DNA of 64,000 nucleotides from Anodontia alba (Eukaryota; Mollusca; Bivalvia; Lucinida; Lucinidae): NCBI GenBank assembly GCA_964016985.1, contig OZ024831.1, positions 82,455,636 to 82,519,635 of the forward strand, read 5' to 3'. Shown piece by piece: positions 21,976 to 32,548 of this stretch (position 1 is its first letter; each line of letters starts with the position of its first letter). The notes under the pieces were generated by a model. It saw only the letters and a program-made list of their open reading frames with translations, ran no database searches and was not told where the DNA came from. The position numbers and the translations under genes were made by a program.

Positions 21976-22359
21976 AAAAACTGAAAACATTTGCTACATT
22001 TCGCGTTATTGCTTGCACTATTTTGTTTCGTCTTTTCACCGATGTCTCGCGAACGCAATCTCCAAGGACTACGCTCGTTCTAGGGCCGGGCATTTCACAT
22101 CTCGTAACGGCAGCAAATCTGTGGCCCCAGTACGATCATATTGAAAGTTGCGTAGCCGTGCATTAATGCCTTGCATTAATGCGCGTGAAATGCCTTGTTA
22201 ATACACGGCTTTTCGCGGTTAATGCACGGCTGTTAATAACGTACGGCACTGCTTTTTATGCAATAATTGGTTTTAATTAACTTCATTGCAGTTGGCAGTT
22301 TATAGCTGCGCCGTTCTTACCGCTGTGACGTCAGAGTGCTGTTGATAAAGGGTTATCTG

Positions 22360-22480
22360 TAAAACCTGGACTGGGACATTTGGGACATTGGCTAACAGTG
22401 CAGACAGATCAGACGCCGCAGAAGGCGGCGTCTAATCAGGGTCTGCACTGTTTGTTTGAATTACAGGATGTTAAAGGTTA
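22360..22480. repeat. Hairpin of the GTCTGCACTGTTTG type
   Basis: CTAACAGTGCAGACAGATCAGACGCCGC and GGCGGCGTCTAATCAGGGTCTGCACTGTTTG form a strong stem with loop AGAA. It is the shared MITE core seen in families B, C and E, here without clear termini. Confidence 0.7.
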
Positions 22481-22770
22481 AATAAAACAGTCATAAATCC
22501 CCGTTCAGGACCATTTTCCCAGCCTACACTCAGATACAATCGTTCCTCCAGTGCTATCAGTACTTTGATTCTGTTTGGACTTTGAGTACACAGATCAACC
22601 TCCAGTGTCCGTACTGAACCGGGCTCGTAACTAGCACCGGCGCAGGTAAACTTAGCACACGCTGGTTTACCCTTGTAACTCCGGCATCAGTTGCCTGTGA
22701 CTAGGTGCATTTTGTAGCATTCTGGCAAATTGCTGGTCTGTGTGATGTTGGTTATAGGATGCTCGTGATA

Positions 22771-23009
22771 CATTACGAAAACACGCCTATTCAAATATAT
22801 AGAAAATTTCACCTCCAAAAACTGAAATTTTCGGATAAAAAATTCTGATATTTTTCAAATTTCTGCCCAAAACATAGATTTTCGGTACTCGTTAGAACAG
22901 TTTTTGAGCAGAAATAAGAAAAATAATGTATACCCCTGTAAACCCCAGTTTTACTATATAAAAGTGGGGCTTAAGGGGGTCAAAATTATATAGGCGTGTT
23001 TTCGTGATG
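22771..23009 (+). mobile_element. Family A MITE that has lost its hairpin
   Basis: Ends are intact (CATTACGAAAACACGCCTAT, ATAGGCGTGTTTTCGTGATG), but at about 22898 the sequence jumps from CGGTACTCGTTAGAAC straight to AGTTTTTGAGCAGAAATAAG. About 40 bp are missing: the tip and the whole right arm of the palindrome. Length is 239 bp against about 280 in siblings. Confidence 0.85.
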
Positions 23010-23369
23010 GATTGTCGGACCAGTCTAGGACCAAGTACATGTACCTGCTACATGCGTGCGGATCACACAGGGTCTGCAAGTCTCGGTTATCACGGTTCCG
23101 TAAACGGTTATACTAGATATGGATAACTGTCTGAACGCACCGCCGTCACCCTATCATTCGAGCCACGTGGTTACCTACGTGATACACCAGATACCTACTG
23201 AGCCGGGGAACAGCATTTCCTACAAGACTGCATGTATGCCCGGTAGATGCGCAGGCTGATCTGAGTCTTCAGTGAGCGCATATGCAGTCGTAGGAAATGC
23301 TGTGCCCCGGCTCTATTGTTTGTTTAATGGACATACTCAACTGATTATAATCTTTTGTCTTTCTTCTAG

Positions 23370-23577
23370 ACTCATCTAGACATGGGGAAACTTATTGGAA
23401 TACTTATCGTCTGCTGCTTCCTTCTCAGTCTGGAAATCTGCAATGCCGCCAGCATACCAGATTTCGACTCAGTTCCACTTGTCAAACGTGATACCCTAAC
23501 ATCACGTTTCGTTAGTGTCCTCTGCAGTGCCCTCTGTACTGACAACGAAGACTGCTTCGCATCTTTCTGTGGAATAG
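23370..23577 (+). CDS. Exon of a secreted cysteine-rich peptide precursor
   Basis: From the ATG at 23382, 65 codons precede a donor at 23578 (ATAG|GTGAAAC), intron phase 1. A good acceptor lies just upstream (TCTTTTGTCTTTCTTCTAG ending 23369), so the exon has 12 nt of 5'UTR and at least one earlier non-coding exon. The product starts MGKLIGILIVCCFLLSLEIC: a hydrophobic signal peptide likely cut near residues 22-23. A 12-residue propeptide ends in dibasic KR at 35-36. The mature part has Cys at 48, 52, 58 and 63 (C-x3-C-x5-C-x4-C) and continues into the next exon. This signal-pro-Cys layout is shared by molluscan antimicrobial, hormone-like and venom-like peptides; nothing here shows which. 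No other copy is visible in the window. The in-frame TAA at 23598 belongs to a MITE inside the intron. Confidence 0.6.
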
Positions 23578-23596
23578 GTGAAACAATATATTTTAG

Positions 23597-23806
23597 TTAA
23601 TCTGTTCACCCCTGAGTTTCTAATATGGACTCTCCCGTCCCTTAATTTGGACAAGTCCATTGATGAAAACAGGGATTAAATATAGAATCAAAAACAGATT
23701 TGCGAACACTGTAGATCCTGATGAGACGGCTCGTAACGAGCCGTCTCATCAGGATCTACACTGTTTGCGCTATTATCTGTTTTGGTCGGCTTGGCTGAAA
23801 GGGCTG
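23597..23806. mobile_element. Hairpin MITE, family E, in presumed intron
   Basis: Begins TTAATCTGTTCACCCCTGAG 20 bp after the peptide exon's donor. The right end is eroded (GGCTGAAAGGGCTGA). The core is a perfect hairpin, GTAGATCCTGATGAGACGGC / TCGTAACGA / GCCGTCTCATCAGGATCTAC, followed by ACTGTTTGC. Confidence 0.75.
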
Positions 23807-23871
23807 ATGAATTTTTTGAAGTAACGCTTTAAATGTCAGATTTTATGAAAAGTGCAATATAAATCTTGCAG

Positions 23872-23915
23872 AGGAAGGCAGGTGCCAACATTTCACACTG
23901 GTAATATCTGTATAA
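23872..23915 (+). CDS. Possible second exon of the cysteine-rich peptide
   Basis: An acceptor-like AATATAAATCTTGCAG ends at 23871. Splicing 23577 to 23872 keeps phase, adds one Cys (codon 23883-23885) and reaches TAA at 23913-23915 after 14 codons. That would give five mature cysteines, an odd number for a disulphide peptide. An internal donor-like CTG|GTAATA at 23901 could instead lead to a further exon with a sixth Cys. The call rests only on splice-site and phase agreement and could be wrong. The intron would be 294 bp and almost entirely MITE. Confidence 0.3.
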
Positions 23916-24063
23916 AACAGATACACGATGTAGGAGCGAAAGTATACTTTCATGTACAGTATAACCTCAATGGCTCGAACCCGGATGGCTGGCTTACCGT
24001 GGCTGATTCGAACTCGTTTGTCAGTCCCTACAAAATCCTTCCAATAGCTCAAGAAAACAAATA

Positions 24064-24186
24064 TTTAAGGATTTTTTTCTTATTTTATCACGGAATTGTA
24101 TGTTGTGTGTACTCATTAGAATCGCCTCATCGAGGCGATTCTAATGAGTGCAATCAACATACAATCATTGTGTAGAAAATCGAAAA
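24064..24186. repeat. Hairpin related to family A core
   Basis: GTACTCATTAGAATCGCCTC / ATCGAGGCGATTCTAATGAG palindrome with TTGTATGTTG / CAACATACAA outside it. It resembles 16690-16800 more than true family A. It lies 150 bp after the putative second peptide exon. Confidence 0.75.
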
Positions 24187-24808
24187 GGTTTCCCTAAATC
24201 ATCGCTATTTGCTTCCTGAACCGGTGCCATGATTAACCCTCAGTTGCTCGAACTACCCATGTCTCGAGCGAATTTCCACGGTCCCAAAGGTGTTCAAGCC
24301 ATTGAGGTTTGACTGTACTATTGTGCCATTAAAGCATCTCAAACTCATGCGTGATGCTAAAGTTTTGTAGCTGATAGCAGCCATCATGCATCTAGATATC
24401 TTAGAGGTGTTCTGATTGATTGTTTATAAATAAATCTCGAGAAATAAATACCATCAGATACCATATCGCAGTACATCTCAGCCGGAGGAAACGGTCATAC
24501 CCCCGTTTCACCAGCGATCAAAGACACAAGGACATAAGAGTCTTTATTGTTCGAAAATAATTACAAGTGCCCTGTTTATCCTCTCATTATTTTTCTGTTT
24601 AGGTTTGTTTTACCCTCGCAGTTTTACCGTAATCTTGAAAACACTTTTCAAAGCATAACTTACAATGAATAAGCTGGCCTGCCCTTTTACGGTAATAGCA
24701 GAAAAGCTCGCTATGCAGATTTCTTACGTTTATATGGTATATTCGTGATTTCGTACAGCTGCTGACAGCGCTAGCTCAAAACGATGATCTTAATCGACTT
24801 GGTCAAAA
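24187..24808. other. No gene recognised
   Basis: TCGAGCGAATTTCCACGGTCCC (24258-24279) resembles TCGAGCAATCGCTG..TTTTCATGGTCCC at 46705, a short dispersed repeat. Otherwise AT-rich and featureless. Confidence 0.4.
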
Positions 24809-25088
24809 CATCACGAAATCATGCCTATATAATTTTGACCCCCTCAAACCCCACTTTTATATAGTAAAACTGGGGTTTATAGGGTTATACATTATTTTTC
24901 TTATTTATCCTCAAAATATAGATTGTGGGTACTCGTTAGAACCGCCTCGCCGAGGCGGTTCTAACGAGTACCCACAATCTATATTTTGAGCAGAAATATG
25001 AAAAAAAAATCAGAGTTTTTTTATCTGAAAATTTTCAGTTTTTGGAGGTGAAATTGTCTATATATTTGAATAGGCGTGTTTTGTAATG
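24809..25088 (-). mobile_element. Hairpin MITE, family A
   Basis: Reverse orientation: CATCACGAAATCATGCCTAT to ATAGGCGTGTTTTGTAATG, core GGGTACTCGTTAGAACCGCC with a perfect complementary arm. A direct (AATA)n run follows at 25138-25168. Confidence 0.85.
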
Positions 25089-25279
25089 AAGAAAAAAATG
25101 ATTTCATAGACAGAGTAGTTTTGCTAGACACTAATTTTCAATAAATAAATAAATAAATAAATAAATAAAAATAGATCTTTGAGAACGTGACTGACATCCA
25201 CGTGCAAGTTTAGCTCGCCTTTGTCAAGCACAAGGAGGTCTGCGGTTTCGTTTACCTTTAAGTTTACGCCACTGTAATA

Positions 25280-25495
25280 AAACGTTTCAAAGGAAAGGTT
25301 TTTCAAATGCTTATGTCTCGGCAGCCACTTGTCAGAAAGTATTCATATTTGGAACATGCGTGCCTGGGAGGGTCCTCTTTGATTCCACAGATACTGACCA
25401 AAGTTTGTGCCCCGGGGTGGGGCTACAGGTCAAAATCTAGGATACCTTTGTAAGGAATTTACACTGCCTATAATTTTACAGTAGGGTTCTGCTAT
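25280..25495. repeat. Dispersed repeat shared with 35265-35460
   Basis: Both intervals contain TTTCAAATGC, then a CATATTTGG.A word, GATTCCA..CAGATACTGA, GTCAAAAT.TA, and CACCTTTGTAA or ACCTTTGTAA in order. In both cases a G-rich GGGGGTAAGGG-type minisatellite and 'taagacc' words lie within 300 bp, but on opposite sides. Confidence 0.55.
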
Positions 25496-25606
25496 TTACA
25501 CCACTCGAAATTAAGACCACTCCACTATTAAGACCAGCTTTTGTCAGTCCAATATTGTTTCTCTCTTATTATTCTATATTCAATATTAAGACACCACACT
25601 GAGAGG

Positions 25607-25762
25607 GTGGACGGGGGGGGGGGGGGGGGGGATACGGGGATAAGGGGGGCGGGGGACGGGGGTAAAGGGAGCGGGGGACGGGGATAAAGGGAGCGGGGGA
25701 CGGGAGTAAAGGGGCGGGGGACGGGGGAAGAGGGGCGGGGGTAGGGAAATTTTTTGGGGCGG
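25607..25762. repeat. G-rich minisatellite (GGGGGACGGGGGTAAAGGGA)
   Basis: About 7 units of a 20-21 bp G-rich repeat after a 17-nt G run at 25614. The strand asymmetry gives multiple runs of five Gs, so G-quadruplex formation is plausible. The minus-strand frame of Pro-rich peptides is an artefact. Confidence 0.85.
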
Positions 25763-26113
25763 GGGTTTTACCAAAATTTGTTGTATTTTACCGATTTTAC
25801 TCTATTTTTATGTACTTCAATGCAATAACTGGGTATCAGAAATATCTAATAGATGTATTCAAGTAGATTCAGGTATATTTACAATGAATCCGGCGTTGAT
25901 TTCACTTTACCGACGAGGAGTGTTCCACCAACCGTAGTTTACATTGAATTCGTTCACGTCCGATTTCGGTTTATCTCTAGTTGATTACTTCCCTTTGATT
26001 TCGAAAGTTCACAAAATAGCCGTTGTCGGTGGCAATCCACATTTTTAGAAATAATTATTCGTCTGCCGAAGACAATCATTTTATTTGCTCATTGTTGGAT
26101 AAGGACTTTGCGC

Positions 26114-26151
<38 letters not shown>

Positions 26152-26467
26152 CAACAACAAAAAACACTTCAAGAACTAACATGAATTTCCCGATAGGTGT
26201 TCCAAACACAGAATATACACGTACGTTGCGCTTACAGTTGGGCAAGGCCTGCTATCCTTGCAGCAGATAAAGGTAGAGGGGGAATGCTTTTTGTTTCTTC
26301 AGTTTCTTCACTTTCACTCATTTTCCTTTCTCTCCTGTCCCTCTCTTTCATCTCCTCTACTATCTCCTATCTCTTCTCTCTTTCTCTGGGAGATGACACA
26401 AAATGACCCACAAGGGTTGACGTGTCGTTAAACCCCAACTCAGTCAAATCAATCACATGTTGCCCGA
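25763..26467. other. No gene recognised; 33-nt A run
   Basis: Non-repetitive AT-rich sequence, then an A run at 26118-26149 with an ACAACAACA tail, and a CT-rich TTTCTCTCCTGTCCCTCTCT stretch (26325-26390). GTTAAACCCCAACTCAGTCAAATC at 26428 resembles a SINE tail, so a decayed SINE may end there. Confidence 0.4.
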
Positions 26468-27247
26468 TGACAAAACACGGACCATTCACGGACTTACGGA
26501 CCAATAAAAATTCCGTGTCCGTGGTCCGTGAATAGTCTGTTATAATTGCAAAATATAGTAAACTTAACCGCTAATTGGTCCGTGGTCCGTGAATAGTCCG
26601 TAATTAGTCCGTAATTGGTGCATCGTACATCGGTCCGTTGTAGCAATCAGATCGTCTATGAAAAGCCCTTGGTCCGTGAATGATCAGTTATGGTCCGAAA
26701 ATTGATCCGTAAATGGTCCGTAGCAACAATAACATGGTCAGTTAATTGAAAACTACAAAATAACTAAATGATAAATCATAATTTTAATTGCTTGTCTCGT
26801 ATGACATATAATCTAAACATCTGACTTTTTTTGGATAATTTGACTTGCCGTACTAACTGTATGATATTTTGTCACTTTAGATGAAACAGTTTTTGGCATT
26901 TTGAACATGTGAACATAAAGCCAGAATCTGGCATGCGGAAGATAAAAAAACAGTGGAATTCCGGTCACTTTTAGCAAAGTGAATAAATGAACTCAGGAAC
27001 TGATATAGTTAGATCCACATCTAACCCTCAACACCAAAGGAAAAAACAGAAAAATACAATTAAGCAGCCACAAAATGAACAGATGGCAAGCAGAGCTGGC
27101 AACATTTTTCCAAAAATGGTGGCAACTCTCTTACACAAACTTGTTGAAAGTAAAACATTAGACAGTGAAACACTACATGACATTTAACAAAAAGTACACA
27201 ATGAAAGTACCGCCTCGGAACGGTCAGTAATGATTTACACGGGGGCG

Positions 27248-27302
27248 CGCGTGTATGTGTGTGTGTGTGTGGGGGGGGGGGGTGACGGGGGGGGGGGGAG
27301 GA
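27248..27302. repeat. GT run and interrupted G homopolymer
   Basis: GTGTGTGTGTGTGTG followed by two G runs separated by TGAC. Low complexity; frames over it are spurious. Confidence 0.9.
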
Positions 27303-27419
27303 GGTTAAGCTAGCTTTACGGGATCCCAACCCTCGCTCTCATCTTCCATAGTGGTAAAAATGTAAAAAAAAATATATATATCTACGGTCCGTTTGGAGGT
27401 CTTCTAACTCATCCATTAA

Positions 27420-27802
27420 TCATCTAGCAAAAACAGATCGCAGATAAAGCCTATAATGGAGCACAACAGATAATTTTCTGTGTGGGAAAACTGTTATGTT
27501 TTGATTCTCAAGTCCTTTGATAAGATGATCTCTCATTTTAGAGACAGTATATGGTATGCCACTAGGATCGATTCCATTTAGGATGCTGACCATATTTGCA
27601 ATGGTGTGAAACCACAGTCATTTGTATTCGTTCCTACAGAGCATTTAAAGTGTCTAACAAAGATTTTCGGCAAAGGGCTAAACATCATGTTTGCAATTGC
27701 TATTTCATAAGCAGTTGAAATGTTAGTAACGTCTGCACTATCATGCAAGTTGACAACATCATCGTCGCTGTTGAATTTCGAGAAAAAATCCAGTGCAGAC
27801 CT
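27420..27802 (-). pseudogene. Broken coding remnant of unknown family
   Basis: On the minus strand, 27802-27578 is open for 74 codons with ordinary protein-like composition (stretches such as FFSKFNSDDDVVNLHDSADV and NMMFSPLPKIFVRHFKCSVG). A one-base shift at about 27590 opens another 56 codons (ILNGIDPSGIPYTVSKMRDH) down to a stop at 27420. The two parts read as one protein interrupted by a frameshift. The upstream side is cut by the SINE at 27805; beyond the SINE the frame has stops. The position inside a TIR element suggests a transposase or accessory protein, but I recognise no domain. Confidence 0.4.
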
Positions 27803-27804
27803 AC

Positions 27805-28135
27805 CGGCAAAGTGGCTCAGTGGTAGAGCGTCCGCTTTGTGACTGGGAGGTTGCGGGTTCGATCCCCGGCCGGGTCATATCAAAGACTTTAAAATGGTAC
27901 TAGCTGCCCTTTCGCTTGGCGCTCAGCATTAAGAAAGTAGAGCTAGGAATCGGAACTTGTCAGCTCAGTGTCAGTCAATGTGACTGGGTGGAATATCATG
28001 TCAAAGTGTCTGGGGTATGATATTTCAGTGAGGCAGCACTCTAAAAGTGGGCATTGAGCTCCCTGTCACATGCAGATACCATCGCGATATGACTGAAAGA
28101 TTGTTGAAAGCGACGTTAAGCCCAAATCAAACAAA
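27805..28135 (+). mobile_element. tRNA-derived SINE with perfect 15-bp target duplication
   Basis: CCAGTGCAGACCTAC lies at 27790-27804 and again at 28136-28150. The 331-bp body starts with a tRNA-like head: box A TGGCTCAGTGG at 27813-27823 and box B GGTTCGATCCCC at 27856. The rest (GGTACTAGCTGCCC, TTGGCGCTCAGCATTAAG, CGACGTTAAGCCC) is a non-tRNA body ending in an AATCAAACAAA tail. Intact boxes and a perfect duplication make this one of the youngest insertions in the window. Confidence 0.9.
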
Positions 28136-28561
28136 CCAGTGCAGACCTACATCATTAGATGGGTATCAAAAATCTGTACAAATTGATTACCGTTCAACGT
28201 ACATGTAGGTATCTATGACAATGTAACGTCACGTTATCCATAACGTCACGTTATTCCTCCTATTTTTTCATATATCATAAGTGGCGTCCGTAATTTAAAT
28301 AACGGTCCGTGCTTTGTCAAGTCCGTGAATAATAGGTCTGTGGGTTGTCAAGTCCGTGAATTGTAGGTCCGTGGTTTGTCAAGAGATCCGTGAATAATTG
28401 GTCCGTATTTTGTTATGAAGTCCGTGTATTGCCAATAGGTCCGTACGTCCACGAGTCCTTGTCCGTAAGTGGTCGGTGTTTTGTCAAACACAGCACAAGT
28501 TCGACATTTAACTCTCAGTTTTTGAGAAAACCACAAAAAAAAGACGACTGTTCTCACTGAC

Positions 28562-29420
28562 CCCAAGTGGTAGGGTGACTTTCAAGACTGAAAAATTGTG
28601 AACCCGGACCCCCCCGTACAACAAGATGTATCATATACCAAAATGTTCCACATTCTCTGTAGTTTCTGAAACTGCCGGCATAAATTGGCATAAATGATGG
28701 CGAACCGAGAAATCCAATATGGCCACCAACATGGCCGCTAAATACTAAAAGTCTGCTTTTGAAGCCTAAATTGTCTTCTGGTTGTTCTAGTATGCATGCA
28801 AAATGTATATTTTGATTGATATGTACTTGTTACAGACAATACTATTTATATAAATACAAAAAGAAGCATGATTTAAACATTAAAGGCAAAATTAGAAGAC
28901 AAATGGCCATTTTTTGGTCTAAAAATAGAGCACTTAGAAGAAACAGAAGTTCCCTAAAATTTCTTAAGCGATATCACTTGCTTTATTTTAACTTCAAGAA
29001 CACACCAGTTATCATGGCCAATTTAAACATCATATTTCTGTTGAAAATATTAAACCAGTTTTGAACAGTAAGCAGTTTGTTACCCCTACCCCCACCATTT
29101 GATTTCAAATTTTCTGAACTGATGCTTGTGAAGCTTGACAAGAGACAATAGAAGAAATGAAAAAGATGGACAGAATGGTAAACTATTTCATTTATCAACA
29201 TCTTTTAATTAGGAATTGTTTGATTTTCTTCATAGTTCAAGTTTTAAAGCACAGGCATAATAACAAATAAGAAACACTGACCTGGATAAAACTGGCTTGA
29301 TAATGTTTACTATAACACCGACAGAAAGTGTTATGGAGGGAATCTTAAAAATACATGCATGTAAACATTGTAAATAAATTAATTGAAACCAAATCCAGAA
29401 GGAAATGGCAAGTGTATTTA
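28562..29420. repeat. Left arm of a 6-kb inverted-repeat element
   Basis: Reads inward GGTAGGGTGAC, AACCCGGACCCCCCCGTACA, GTAGTTTCTGAAACTGCCGG, ATAAATTGGCATAAATGATG, TTGTTCTAGTATGCATG, CAGTAAGCAG, and AATAAATTAATTGAAAC. Every landmark recurs in reverse order and orientation at 33920-34683. Frames here (82, 72, 76 codons) are not conserved between arms. Confidence 0.8.
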
Positions 29421-30521
29421 TAAACTATCAAACACATGCAGACATTTTGCAGAAAAGTCAACACACTGTTAGGTCGACTTTGGAAGAGTGTCCTATAATG
29501 GACTTGTCCATCCATCGTGGACATTTCGTGGGCCTGTCTGTGGACAGTCAGCGAAAAATACAAAAAAGCTATTTTGATATATTTGACATACTCGAGCTAT
29601 TGAATTCCCTTTCTAATGCCACTTTTCATTACTAAGGCTAAGGCGTGGGCCATGCATCTTAGTGCCAGTTGATTTTATTATTAACTCAATCTAAGTAGGC
29701 AAGTAAATTGAAAAAAAAACAACAAAACATGACAGTCTTCAAATGTAAACAATGATGCAAGATGCAGATATGGTTGAAAACATTAATTTCAGTGGGTAAA
29801 TCATTCAAAATTGCACACAATTCGGAGCAATTGTCGTCAGAATGAAACATATTTTGGCGTAAATTTTGATGCTGGGTTGTATGGAATTTAATTCTGCACA
29901 GTTTAGAATTCTCCAATTTTTTAAACAAAGCCCTCCTAGTCGACAAAAGCCCCAGACTGTCGACAACCCACCTGAAACAGCCACCTTTTTAGCTCGCACT
30001 ACTCATGTCTGGATATTCACGTCACTTATTTCTTTGCAAAACAATTGGCCATGAGTGTCGTGATTACTGCCCATGACATATATTGCTGAAAGAAACAATA
30101 ATGTATTTAAAATCCTGCCTGAGCAAAGCGTCTGAGGAAGCAAGAGCCATTTTAAAGGAACAATTTAAGGAAAACATTAAAACTGACTGTCAATAAAATA
30201 AGAAGATAATTTAGATTCTCTCTTATAATATATATCCAATGCAGTCTAGTGCTCCATTGTGTGAAAAGTTGCAGACGTAACAAAGTGTCTGACTGCAGAA
30301 TAAGCTAGGGCTTACCCGTATGAGTTAAGCTCTTCTACTGGCTTCTTATTTCTATACAAATAGTGAAGATAGACTGTTAGCACAGATGTTTCGGTGTTAT
30401 GATGATTTGACCAGAGCTGTTATGATTTGGAACAGATGGCAACCATCTTCGTATATCAGTTTTATCTTAACTATATCACCAGCTTCATTTAACTTTTGCC
30501 TTACTGGACAACCAAATGACG

Positions 30522-30567
<46 letters not shown>

Positions 30568-30592
30568 AAAAAAGAAAGAAGATGGTCCGGAA
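29421..30592. other. Left centre of the inverted-repeat element; no gene recognised
   Basis: Unique-looking sequence with several 60-90 codon frames lacking domains. It ends with a roughly 70-nt A-rich run (30521-30585). ACTGTCGACAACCCACCTGA at 29957 and similar words have no match elsewhere in the window. Confidence 0.35.
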
Positions 30593-32340
30593 ATTTACAT
30601 TGTGCCTCAAGACAGCTCCAATACAAAATATACTGGGAGCTGCCTATTGTAGCTGCCTATAGGTAACCTGTAGGAAGTGCAATAGGCGGCCTATAGGCTG
30701 CCTACTGGAATTTTGAGTGGCCTACTCCTTATATGGAGTAGGCAGCTCATCTATGAAGACAATTACTAAAAAGGGATCTGGAGCTGCCTACTGTTCCTAT
30801 TCTGCTTCCTCGTCTGTCATTGGCCACTGAGCTGCCTACTGCTGCCTCTTAAATGCTTTCCCTGCCTATTGAGCTGCCTACTACATGTTCACTGGCAACT
30901 GAGCTGCCTACCCTGCCTATTCAATGAGAACTGAGCTGCTTGTTCTGCCTACTAGATGTTCATTGGGTACTGAGCTGCCTATTCTGCCTATTCAGTTGGA
31001 ATGGTGCTGCCTATTCTGCCTAGTGCTTGTTTATTGGCTACTGAGTTGCCTGCTCTGCCTATTCAATGGGAACTGCCCGTGAGCTGCCCATTCTGCTTAC
31101 TACATGTTCATTGGCTGGCATTGAACTCGGTACCTCTTGCAGTAGAGGCAAGTTCCCAGGTAAACCTTTTGGTTAACCCTTTTTCAAAGTTATGTTACCT
31201 TTATTCTTCAGTGTATTGCTTTCATATTTGCTAGGGATAAAAAAAGGACCAGTAGGTGTTTTCCATGCAAGAGAGGTAACTCTCACTTTCTTCATTATTT
31301 AAAAAACCCATCCTTACACAGAGGGAGCAAATTCCTTCCTAGAAGAGTTGCTCTCATTTAGAAAGAGACTGAAAACCAGGGAAGCGAAGTCATGTTTCCA
31401 ACAGAACTCACTTGACCATGGACAAGTAAATTCAAATTTGCTCGACTGAGCCATCATTGCTGGGTTTATACCTCTATGATACCTTATGGTTATGCATTGA
31501 TAGCAGTGGTATCAATATCAACCCTCTGCTTTATTGGACCTTAAGTTTAAGCTTAAGTTTAATTGATCTCGGGCTAATAATGGGGTCTCAGGTTGATAAT
31601 TCAAGCAATAATCATAACCCCATCATGTGACAATCTCCATGTACATGTTTTAGTCAAGCAGATCTATGTATCTTAATGTATAGCCAGTATTACACCAGAT
31701 TTACATATTTATGGCATCAACTTGCTTAATGTAACAGGAAAAAGGCATTGAATTAAATTAAGTAAATTAAACGTTTTTCTACCTATAACAAGCATAGTAG
31801 TTATGTTCACTAATAAACAAACAAGTAGTCTACTTACATTCACTGAAATAAATTTCTGTTTAATCTAAAACATCCTAAATACACATTTGTAATCAAAATG
31901 GCTGCTATATTTTCCAGCCAATTTCACTTGACAAAGGATAGAGCTGCCTACTGTGCCTAATAATTACACAAAGTAAACCCAGAGCTACCTACTCTGCCTA
32001 CTGCAGAAAATAAAATAAGCTTGAGCTGCCTACTCTGCCTACAGGTAAAAGAAAATTAAGTTTGAGCTGCCTTCTTTGCATACTGCAAGAAGTAAAATAA
32101 AGTTAGAGCTACCTACTCTGCCTTCTGCAGAAAATTAAATAAGTTTGAGTTGCCTTCTCTGCCTATAGTAAAACATAAATTAAGTTGGAGTTGCCTACTC
32201 TGCCTGTTGTACAAAAAAATTTGAGCTGCCTACTGGTTGCCTGTTCTGCCCATAGGCAGCAAGAAGGGCAACAAATAGGCAGCTCTTTCCTACTGGCTGC
32301 CTATAAATTGAATGTAAAACAGTAGGCCAGCCATAGACAG
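30593..32340. repeat. Degenerate TGCCTACT-word repeat region
   Basis: GAGCTGCCTACTCTGCCTAC-like words recur about 40 times, first every 45-55 bp (30630-31110, spacer of TGTTCATTGG.ACT type) and again every 50-60 bp (31940-32320, spacer AAAATAAGTTTGAG type). A 31110-31940 stretch between has none. No frame stays open across units. Confidence 0.8.
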
Positions 32341-32548
32341 CCTCCTTTTCTTTTATCATATGGTAAAGTTCACTGGGTGAAAAGAACTCCTGCTGCAGCC
32401 CTTCAGTTTTTGTAATTCTGTTTTGTAGGATAATTGTAGCTTGGTGCAAAATCAAGACATCACCTGATTCCAAATCTTTGAAATTGTCAGAGAGGTCTGT
32501 GTTGCAGTCTTCTGATTCAGGATTTTTCCAGCTTACATATTTTGACAT
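32195..32548 (-). other. Hypothetical frame, first 70 codons protein-like
   Basis: The 117-codon minus-strand frame begins MSKYVSWKNPESEDCNTDLS and contains SGDVLILHQATIILQ and FFSPSELYHMIKEKE, with mixed hydrophobic/charged composition. From about residue 72 it runs into the TGCCTACT repeat (read as repeated RQPVG words), so the natural C-terminus is lost or lies in another exon. No domain recognised and no strong splice site found. It may be a relic of the protein encoded by the inverted-repeat element. Confidence 0.25.

Larger units (their letters stand above)
26468..28486. mobile_element. 2-kb element with TGACAAAACAC termini and GTCCGTGAAT subterminal words
   Basis: The left end TGACAAAACACGGACCATTC and the right end, read in reverse, TGACAAAACACCGACCACTT match at 16 of 20 positions. 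Inside both ends, GGTCCGTGAATAGTCCGTAA-like words repeat many times over about 250 bp (26500-26730 and 28280-28480). Dense short subterminal repeats are typical transposase-binding regions of DNA transposons. The middle holds a broken coding frame and a SINE. No target duplication is recognisable, so the superfamily is open. Confidence 0.65.

Noticed and set aside
27805..27880. Possible functional tRNA gene
   Set aside because: Boxes A and B are good, but the sequence continues into a SINE body with a target duplication, and the anticodon arm does not pair well.
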